Below are positions 56,742 through 64,000 of a stretch of DNA of 64,000 bases, one piece after another. A program made the translations under genes and the position numbers. The notes below the pieces were generated by a model that was not told the DNA's origin, did no database searches, and saw only the letters and a program-made list of their open reading frames with translations. The stretch is from Tenrec ecaudatus (lineage: Eukaryota; Chordata; Mammalia; Afrosoricida; Tenrecidae): NCBI RefSeq assembly GCF_050624435.1, contig NC_134539.1, positions 44,486,001 through 44,550,000 of the forward strand, in the 5' to 3' direction. The first letter of the stretch is position 1. Every line of letters begins with the position of its first letter.

Positions 56742-56998
56742 TGGACGAAGGGAGACAGCAGACAGTGTGAGATATGAAAATAATAGTAATTTATAATTTA
56801 ATAATAATTAGGGGTCCATGAGGGTAGGTGTGGGGGGAGGGAAAAAGAGGAGCTAATACCAAGGGCTGAAGCAGAAAGAAAATGTTTTGAAAATGATGAT
56901 GGCAACATACGTACAAACGTATGGATTGTTCAATTGATATATGGATTGTTATGAGAGCTGTAAGAGCCCCCAATAAATGATTTGTTGATTATTTTTAA
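56742..56998 (+). mobile_element. AATAAAATGA-family retroelement, 5'-truncated (copy I)
   Basis: CGAAGGGAGACAGCAGACAGTG, GAGCTAATACCAAGGGC, GATGATGGCAACATACG, CCCCCAATAAATGATTTG: last base pattern altered (AATAAATGA). Confidence 0.85.
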
Positions 56999-57555
56999 AC
57001 ATGTTTTGATGTTGCTACTGCTGTTTTCCTTCTTAAGTACAGACCAAAGCCAAGGGAGTGGCTCTGAGTGCGTAGAATAATCTATGCCATGAAATTACCC
57101 AGGGATTTTAGATGGTTACTATGATTGCAGCTATTCTATTCCCACTGGTGAAGGCATGAGGGCAAGGAGGGAGGGAATCCAGGGCCCACAGCTTTGCTTT
57201 TAATGACATGAAGCTGTACAGAGCACTTCTGCCTGTATTTCACACCAACGCTAAGAAAGGCTGGGAAGTATGCGTAGAATTCCTGCCTGGGTGGTGGAGC
57301 TAAAACATACAAGTTGCTATAACTAAAAGAAATACAAGGGAAAGGAATGGATAATGGGGAATGGACAGCATCTTGCTATGTCTCTTATTGTTAGCAGGAG
57401 AAATGAACTCTTGAATTAAGCAGAGAAGATATTTGAGGAAAGGGACCTTGGGTGTTTGCATAATCACTAGGCAGCCTAGAGAATTTGGTCCCGAAAATTG
57501 GCAGGGACCGAGGAGGCTTAGCAGCCAAGATAGTCAATGACAGAACCCACCTGCC
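56999..57555. other. Unique non-coding sequence
   Basis: No feature recognised. Confidence 0.4.
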
Positions 57556-57936
57556 ATGAAAAGCACCGCTCCCAGATTCAGAAAGTCGCGGCACCAACAC
57601 TGGACACTAGATGAAATCATGGACACCAGTGCCACCATCTACCCCACGAAGGGTGGGCATCGCCATCACCGTCACCATCACCAGAACAAATTCTCACCTG
57701 TTTTTTTGTGTTATTCGAAGATTAGGAAAATTCAACTGAACGAACTTCCATCCCAAGCCCGTGTTCGGGCTCCAGACGAACACCGCAGACTGTTGTGCTA
57801 CCTCAGCTTCTACTGTGGGAAGAGGGCTCGGCTGCCCACCCATCCTGGAGTTACCCAAAAGGGGCAGAGTGTTCTTAGAGTGCATAGTCCAAAAGGACAG
57901 ATGCCACTCTTCTACAAAAGCCTAGGGTACAACTAG
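57556..57936 (+). other. 126-codon open frame, no recognised protein
   Basis: A single ATG-to-stop frame in otherwise repeat-free sequence. It has a His-rich patch (HRHHRHHHQ) and a basic segment (IRKIQLNELP), with no domain I recognise. A 12-base A-run follows at about 57966, so a decayed retrocopy is conceivable. No splice signals or promoter support a gene, and a frame of this length can arise by chance. Reported only because it is one of the longest frames not explained by a repeat. Confidence 0.12.
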
Positions 57937-58183
57937 ACGTGGAGGGCAGGAAAAGGAAGGAATCAAAAAAAAAAAAGAAAAAAGGAAGGAATCCGGGATG
58001 GCACCTTACTGGTGCCATGCAAGCAAAATGAGAGTCTCGGGGGAGGACAAGATGAGGCGCTTCCGAAGGGGAGTGTTGAAATTAGGGAGGGCGTGGAGAT
58101 GCTATACAAAGAGGTGAATAGGTGTATCTGAAGGGCCAGGGCTACGGTTATGATTTGAGGACTCCAAAACCCAGAGATTAGAG
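57937..58183. other. Purine-rich unique sequence
   Basis: A-runs with AAGGAAGGAATC repeated at 57953 and 57983; otherwise nothing. Confidence 0.4.
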
Positions 58184-58695
58184 TGAATTAGTCTGGGTAT
58201 TTTAGAGAAACAAATCCACAGAAACTCATATGCATAAGAGAGAGTTTTAGATAAAGGTTAAATACACGTCGACAACATCAAAACCCAGTGCTGCCCAAGC
58301 CCACAAGTCCAGCATTAACCCATATGTCCGACACCAATCCACAAAGTCCTACTCCATCTCATAAAACAGACACAATGATGCTGACTGCAGGAGGAAAGCC
58401 AAATCAGTGAATGTGTAAGCATCTCAGTGCTGGCAGGGGTCTCCACATGGCTGCTCCAGCACCCAGGGCTGCATTGGGGTAGGTCCATGCGGCTTCCCCT
58501 CAGGGATGTCTTGCAGGAAGTCAACCTTGTCAGTTGAAGCAGGGAACTGGATAAGGCAGCTGCACCCTGGTTGACCATCACAAAGCAAGAGACCCAAGAA
58601 CTCAAAAGGCGAGGCTCACTGAGCCATTTATCTCTCTGTACTTCAATTAATCCCACATGTGTTTATCGGCCAGGTTGGCACAACAAACTAACTCA
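58184..58695 (-). mobile_element. ERVL-like LTR (probably the 3' LTR of a minus-strand provirus)
   Basis: Nearly identical in order to the solo LTR at 13283-13800. Read on the minus strand, the base before its 5' end is preceded by a purine-rich stretch (GGCAAGGGGTGGAT at the complement of 58696-58709) that could be the polypurine tract. Together with the adjoining unrelated sequence this suggests a 3' LTR attached to internal sequence. Confidence 0.8.
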
Positions 58696-59686
58696 ATCCA
58701 CCCCTTGCCAACTTGGCACCTGTAATTCTTTAGGCTCACAATTGCAATTAAGTAACACCTAATTCTGTGAATATGTTCCCCCACCTATGAAAGTTTGTAA
58801 GCCAACCACTTCACGCCTTTATCCCCACAATTTTGGGTATCCAATTTATATACTGCTCACTTACATCAACCCAGTGTGCTGAGGAGACAATCATATTTTT
58901 TGACATGAAGAACTTCATTCCAGTTCGAACCATGTGAAGTCTGCATCCATATGCATAGTCAAATCTGGACAGGCCATCCATAAAGTCAGCAACAATATGC
59001 ACCAGTTCACAGGCTCAAAAATCTCCTTCTGCTCGGGTTCTGGTCAACTCAATGTGGGCTGCCTCACCCAGTCTCCACAGGGTGCCCATTGGTCACCTTG
59101 CCTTTAGACCATGGGCTCTCACCAATACTCAACAAGCCAAGTCTCCCTATGCTAGGTCATGAACTTTAGACCAGTCAACCACTCTCATCTATTTTTCCTG
59201 TAAACCAAGTCCACAGGTGTCAGTGGCCAAACTCAACCCATCTCTTTATTGCTGCATTTCTCCCACTTCTACTCAACAAGTAGATCCAGGTGTCACCCAG
59301 CAAGCATTTCAGCCTCCTCTCAGGCTCCCTTTAACATTCAGTCCTAGAGGGGAGTTTTCTTCATGGTTCCAGATTTTTTCCAGCTTCTGACAAAGACTAT
59401 TGGTTCCTGAGTACTCCAAAGCACTGATGGGGCATATCTTTTCAAAGCTTTCGCTACAGGAATGGCCTAACCCCATCTAAAGATCAAATTTTAATGGCTA
59501 AAGCAAGTGGGCTTACAAACTTTACATGTTCATATTTCCTATATTTTCCCCAGAAAACAACTGAGTAAACAGTGTGGCTTTATCTGACCTCTGGCTAGAC
59601 TAGAAAAACTACCGTGAGGGAGAGGTCAAACAAACATCTACTCTCCATCTGATGATTTGTTTCTCCAGTGCCCCACTCCCAAGGTA
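58696..59686 (-). mobile_element. Putative ERVL internal 3' region
   Basis: About 990 bp between two oppositely oriented LTR pieces. It contains no other recognised repeat and no long open frame. Position next to the LTR and the purine tract suggests retroviral internal sequence, but I see no protein motif, so this is inference. Confidence 0.4.
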
Positions 59687-59878
59687 CCATAATGTGTGTT
59701 TTGTGAGATGAAGGAGGACTTTGTGGATTAGTGGCTGACATATGGGTTAATGTTGGACTTGTAGGCTTGGGCAGCACTGGTTGGGATGTTCTTGATGTGC
59801 ACTTAACCTTTATATAGAACTCTCTCATATGTATATATGAGTTTCTGTGGATTTGTTTCTCTAAAGTACCCAGACTAC
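59687..59878 (+). mobile_element. LTR 3' fragment, inverted relative to 58184-58695
   Basis: TAATGTGTGTTTTGTGAGATGAAGG, ATGGGTTAATGTTGGACTTG, TTTCTGTGGATTTGTTTCTC...CCCAGACTA: same LTR family as 1-464, plus strand, about 190 bp. Confidence 0.8.
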
Positions 59879-60599
59879 TTGAATTAAAGACTGAGCCCTC
59901 AGGAAAGCAACAAACCTTGGACAAAGGGGGATACCACCGCTGCTGAGAAGAAATTAAGAGAATGAAAGGCACCCTGGTCATTGATGACACCAAGGCCACC
60001 TGAGGGGACATTTTCCTGGAATGAGTAGTCTACCTTGTCAATTACTACATAGAAGCCAAGTCACCTACAATAAAGGGAAAGATTCACCAGTGTGGGCCAT
60101 TCGGCTATTTTAAATGAATTCTTCCATGTGCATGTATAGTGAGGTGAAGCTCTTAGTTCTTGGTTAAAGTTTGGATGTGGAGGGAAAGATAGAAATGGAG
60201 CATCCTTGAATGAACTATTAGGTTGAAGATGGATTTTTTTAAGTTGGTACACATTAGAATATACTGAATATGCCGAATGGAGAGCAAGAGATTGACAATC
60301 TCAGAGAAACAAATGAAGATATGTTTGATGGACGCAGGTCCTTGCAGAAGTGTCAGCAGGTAGACACAGGTGGAGAAATCAGCTGCAAACCAGATGAAGG
60401 AAGTCTCACTGCCGGGATCAGGAAGGACACTTTGAAGGAATCCTGGTACCGTTGTAGTTAAGGACCGGAGAAGGAGGCTGCTGAGGGTCTTCTTCCTTCT
60501 GTTTTCTGGATGCAGCAGGAGACACAATGTTGGGGAAGTGGTACAATTGTGAAGCAGTGCCTGTCGGGAATGGGAGAGATTCGGACCACACGGAGCTAG
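59879..60599. other. Unique non-coding sequence
   Basis: No gene recognised; open frames here lack motifs. Confidence 0.4.
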
Positions 60600-60785
60600 T
60601 GCCAGTTGCCATCAAGCTGACCCCTACCCACGGCAGTCCTGTGTGCTCCAGGGTAAAAATGTGCACCAGGGGGGTTCTTCAGGAAAAGACTCTTGGCAAT
60701 TGGATCCAAGCCTTTCTTCTGAGGCACATTGAGGTGGCCTTTCAGTTAGCAGGCTAGCACGTTAACTTCTTGCACTCCCAAAGGA
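60600..60785 (-). mobile_element. AfroSINE, second subtype
   Basis: GTGCCAGTTGCCATCAAGCTG tail complement, CCAAGCCTTTCTTCTGAGGCAC and TTAGCAGGCTAGCACGTTAAC head complement: the same subtype as 10880-11046, opposite strand. Confidence 0.78.
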
Positions 60786-61285
60786 CCCCATAGCAAGTCT
60801 GATAGAAGTTGGCTGTCATGACCTCACAGGAGGGCATGCAGGTGGCAGACTGGACATGACCAGCTGGGCCACTAGAAGGAAAACACCACCAGGGGGCGTC
60901 CAGAGTGGAATTCAGCTCCAGGTTGGCCAACCAGGACCATATGTTCAAAGGTGAGCATGATCTAGGAAATAATGCTCCTTTTTCCCGTTGAAAAAATGGC
61001 ATGTTACACTGGAATTTGGCCAAATCCTGACTTGCTTCATCTCCCAGTTTTAATTAGAACGGCCTCCCAGGAATATTTTCACACTATATTTCTTTGACAA
61101 AAATTGGTAAGCATTTCCACCTGAGAAATAGGAATGGATGTCTCCCTTTTATTGGGCACTTGGGTGGCCAGGAGAAGAACATCAGGTGGATTCACATACT
61201 TGATGGTTCTGAAGATCCCAGGAGGAACCTAGAAGACAGACGTGAGAATCTAGCATACATCTCAGATAAGGGACGATAGTGACTT
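60786..61285. other. Unique non-coding sequence
   Basis: No feature recognised. Confidence 0.4.
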
Positions 61286-61289
61286 CCTT

Positions 61290-61450
61290 CAGTTTTAAAA
61301 TCAGCCAGTATGATACTTATGCAAGTTGCATCATTTCTTAAAGCTTTAGTTTCTTCATCTATAAATCAGGATTAAATATAATTGTCTAGAGGGATAACTG
61401 TAGAGATGAAATAATATGTGTAACACCTGGTACATGCAGGGCATTTCCTG
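61290..61450 (+). repeat. MIR SINE
   Basis: TTAGTTTCTTCATCTATAAATCAGG, TAACTGTAGAGATGAAATAATATGTG, CACCTGGTACATGCAGG: MIR core to tail. Confidence 0.7.
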
Positions 61451-61612
61451 AATAGTTCATAGCAACCTTGTGGAACAGAGTAGAACTTTCCCCTTTGGGT
61501 TACTCAGGTTGTAAATCTTCACATAAAGCCTCTTTTTTCTGTCTGGGAGCAGCTAGTGGGTTTGAAGCGCTGATCTTGCAGTTAGCAGCGCATTGTATAA
61601 CCAGTACACCCA
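61451..61612 (-). mobile_element. AfroSINE
   Basis: TTCATAGCAACCTTGTGGAACAGAGTAG, GGTTGTAAATCTTCACATAAAGC, AGTTAGCAGCGCATTGTATAACC. Confidence 0.85.
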
Positions 61613-61717
61613 CAAAGTCTATGAGCTGGGACCCATTCGATGACAGTGAGTGAGTGATTGATGCTGTTGGAGATGTCAATTGCTAAAATTTCAGGAATTT
61701 TGCGAGCCAGTTGTTAA

Positions 61718-61865
61718 ACCATTAACTTGTTGCTGTCAAGCTGATTCTGACTCATAGCAACTGTATAGGGCAGAGTAGAACTGCTTCCCAGGGCTTCCCC
61801 AAAAGTCAACTGCCACATCTGTCTCCCATCGAGCCGCTGACGGGTTGGAGACCAGACCCTTTGGT
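61718..61865 (-). mobile_element. AfroSINE, 5' part lost
   Basis: AACTTGTTGCTGTCAAGCTGATTCTGACTC, GTATAGGGCAGAGTAGAACTGC, CCACATCTGTCTCCC. Confidence 0.85.
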
Positions 61866-62286
61866 GAATGAACACACACTTCCCCGCTGGCCCATCAGCC
61901 TTCTTGTTCGATGATTTCAAAGCGAAGCCCAAATTCTCGACATCAATTTCAACTCCAACTCACAGTGTAACAGCAAAATCATGACCAGGCAACACTTTTG
62001 GAGAACTTGAAAGAAAAAACATTTATTAGCCGGCAACCCCGAGGAACTAGCATTCTGGAAGATCTGGGCCCTGAACATCCGGTGGGTGTCACTTTTATAC
62101 TTGATCTGTACAGCAAGGCCACAGAAGTGGATGCAGCAGGAATTTCCAGCGTAAAGGTGGTCGTTAGTACAGGGTGGGGAGTAGGGGGGTTGTTGGAGGG
62201 AGGACGCGTTCTTGGAATGAGAAAGTACACGGGATATGGCAGTATGTTGGATTTCTTTTCCAAAGGTTAAAATTCCCTCATGATTT

Positions 62287-62428
62287 TCCTTACAATAGCA
62301 ACCCTATGGGATAGTGTAGAGCTGCCCCACAGGCCAACTTTACAAAAACTATCACATGGTTCTCCTTCTGGTGGGCTCATACTGCTATCCTGGTTAGCTA
62401 CCGAGCACTTTACTGTAGGGGTCCTGTG
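62287..62428 (-). mobile_element. AfroSINE, tail lost
   Basis: ATAGCAACCCTATGGGATAGTG, GAGCTGCCCCACAGG, GTTAGCTACCGAGCACTTTAC, GGGGTCCTG. Confidence 0.8.
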
Positions 62429-62482
62429 TTAAGCCATGAGTTCCTTGAAATCAGTCATGGTGGCAGTATTTACACCATAAAC

Positions 62483-62690
62483 CAAGAACCAAGTCCACTG
62501 TCGTGGAGCCTGCTCTGACTCAGAGCTACCCCATAGGACAAGATAGAACTGGTCCTATGAGTTTCTGAGACTGTAATTTTATGGGAGTAAAAAGCCCGGT
62601 CTTTCTCTCTAGGAATGGTTGGTGGTTTTGAACTGCTGACCTTGCAGATAACAGTTCAAAGCATAACCAGTATGGCACCAGGGCTCCTCA
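62483..62690 (-). mobile_element. AfroSINE
   Basis: AAGTCCACTGTCGTGGAGCC, ACCCCATAGGACAAGATAGAAC, GGTTGGTGGTTTTGAACTGCTGACC, ATGGCACCAGGGCTCC. Confidence 0.9.
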
Positions 62691-62844
62691 TTCACACCGT
62701 AGGAATTGGCAAATGCTGCAAAGCAGGGTGTTTTTGCCTTGTGTTTCTCTAGAAATACAATGGATCAGCACACTACTGCTTTTATTACTATTTCCTTTCT
62801 TCTTCCCGACATCTGGAAACAGTTCTGTGCGGTATCTGCATTGT

Positions 62845-62910
62845 CCACATTTTACAGATTTAAAAAATGAGATTTGGATTAAATGACTTACCCAAAGTCC
62901 ACAACCATCT
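62845..62910 (-). repeat. MIR fragment
   Basis: CATTTTACAGATTTAAAAAATGAG...TTAAATGACTTACCCAAAGTCC. Confidence 0.6.
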
Positions 62911-63149
62911 GCAAATATCCATATTCCAGCCCCATCCCCTACAGCCTAGCACAATCACGGCTTCACTGCGCGGCATAAACCGGGAACCCTCTGCCCGGTC
63001 ACTTAGTGGATGGGTTACCTTTCAGAGCCTCACACCGCCTCCCCAGGCAACCTGGTTCTTCCTTCACGCCCGAAAGCTGAAATTCTAAGCCTACTAGACT
63101 CAACCCAACCTTAGTGTCCAGTAGATTCTATGTTACAGCCTAGTCTCTC

Positions 63150-63268
63150 TGGGGGAGAAAATTGAGGCTTTCAGTTCCGCTAAAGCTTTCGCACCTCAGA
63201 AACCAGGGGATAGTTCTCTGCCCACCCAGGGTCACTCTGAGTCAGAACTGATTCGGTGGCTGTAGGTG
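63150..63268 (+). mobile_element. AfroSINE 3' half
   Basis: GGGAGAAAATTGAGGCTTTC, CACCTCAGAAACCAGGGG, GGGTCACTCTGAGTCAGAACTG. Confidence 0.75.
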
Positions 63269-63394
63269 AGAGGACAGAATTCCATAAGGCTTTCTTGACT
63301 GACATCTTGAAAGAAGCAGACTGTCACCCTTGCTTCCCCGGCTCCCCCAGTGGGTTTGAACCCCCAACTGTTAGTCAAAGGCACACTACAGCCC

Positions 63395-63512
63395 CTGTTG
63401 TTGTTATTGTGTGCTCTCAAGTCAGTTCCAACTCATAGCAACCCTACAGGACAGAGTAAACCAGCCCCGTAGGATTTCCTAGGCTGCGATCTTTATGCAA
63501 ATTCTGCAGGGC
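63395..63512 (-). mobile_element. AfroSINE 3' half
   Basis: GTTGTTATTGTGTGCTCTCAAG, TTCCAACTCATAGCAACCC, GGCTGCGATCTTTATGC. Confidence 0.8.
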
Positions 63513-63582
63513 ATGTTTGCACTCTTACAGAGTCGCTATGGGTCAGAATCAAGCCAATGACAGTGAGTTTGGTTTTCATATA
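63513..63582 (+). mobile_element. AfroSINE tail
   Basis: ACAGAGTCGCTATGGGTCAGAATC...GTTTGGTTTTC; abuts the preceding minus-strand piece tail-inward. Confidence 0.7.
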
Positions 63583-63595
63583 ATCTTTATGAAAG

Positions 63596-63752
63596 CTGCT
63601 CAGGTGGTACAGTGGGTCATGTGTCTGGCTACTAACCGGAAGGTCAGCAGTTTGAACCCACCAGCTGCTCTGCAAGAGAGAGGTGAGGCTGTCTGCTTCT
63701 TTAAAGAGTTATAGCCTCAGGAACCTTAGGGTTTAGAACCAACTCAGTGGTC
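63596..63752 (+). mobile_element. AfroSINE
   Basis: CTCAGGTGGTACAGTGGG, CTACTAACCGGAAGGTCAGCAG, TTTGAACCCACCAGCTGC, GAGTTATAGCCTCAGG. Confidence 0.85.
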
Positions 63753-63755
63753 CTG

Positions 63756-63869
63756 GGTAATCTTTAAGTGAGCAGATCGCAGGTCTTTTCTTCCGCAGAG
63801 AATCTGGGATATCCACTCTGCTAACCTTTTGGTTGGCAGCACAGTACTTACGCATTTTTGCCACCTAGG
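63756..63869 (-). mobile_element. AfroSINE 5' half
   Basis: GCTAACCTTTTGGTTGGCAGC and TTGCCACCTAGGTGG, complement of the head. Confidence 0.75.
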
Positions 63870-64000
63870 TGGTGTTGTGATTATGGACCGGGCTGCAAAC
63901 TGCGTGATCTGCAATTAGAAACTACCAGCAGCTCTTTGGGAGAAATATTGGGCTTTCTACTCTAAACAGTTACAGTGTCAGACCCTCACAGGGGGCAGGT
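63870..64000 (+). mobile_element. AfroSINE, cut by window end
   Basis: TGTTGTGATTATGGACCGGGC, CAGCTCTTTGGGAG, GGGCTTTCTACTC, CAGTTACAGTG; head-to-head with the previous piece. Confidence 0.8.

Overview
This window reads as repeat-rich, non-coding nuclear DNA of an afrotherian mammal, most likely a tenrec (Echinops-like). Three signals support this. (1) About 25 to 30 copies or fragments resemble AfroSINEs: tRNA-derived SINEs whose 3' end matches the tail of an RTE LINE and which I know only from Afrotheria. (2) Several long pieces of an RTE-clade LINE share that tail. (3) Two short hAT elements match SPIN ('space invader'), a horizontally transferred transposon that, to my knowledge, is reported among afrotherians only from the tenrec. 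Family names come from memory of consensus sequences and were not checked against a database. I find no protein-coding gene or exon I can defend, and no functional RNA gene. The open frames present are short and are explained by repeats, microsatellites or chance.

Layout. 0-11 kb: an ERVL-like LTR cut by the window edge, an older L1 tail, a SPIN copy, a clean AfroSINE with target-site duplication (TSD), and a second LTR type split by an RTE cluster (7.9-10 kb). 11-20 kb: mostly unique sequence with a solo LTR carrying perfect 5-bp TSDs (13.3-13.8 kb). 20-25 kb: four same-strand copies of an abundant polyadenylated retroelement, here called the 'AATAAAATGA family', including one complete-looking copy with a perfect 15-bp TSD. 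25-36 kb: ancient LINE remnants, a mariner relic lacking its catalytic residues, and the longest low-repeat tracts, including candidate conserved non-coding sequence at 31.1-31.6 kb. 36-48 kb: a second SPIN, an RTE interrupted by an AATAAAATGA element, L2 and AfroSINE nesting, and a tRNA-Gly-like SINE. 48.6-53.1 kb: two RTE copies in tandem on the minus strand, the second nearly full length and interrupted by a small retrocopy-like insert. 53-64 kb: AfroSINEs, an ERVL-like LTR with adjoining internal sequence and an inverted LTR piece, ending in a dense AfroSINE cluster.

Nothing here works as a gene system. The interest lies in how mobile elements have acted on one another: RTE supplies the shared SINE tail, L1-type machinery probably mobilised the AATAAAATGA family and the retrocopy, and the nesting gives relative insertion ages. 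All transposase and reverse-transcriptase remnants examined look inactive or incomplete.
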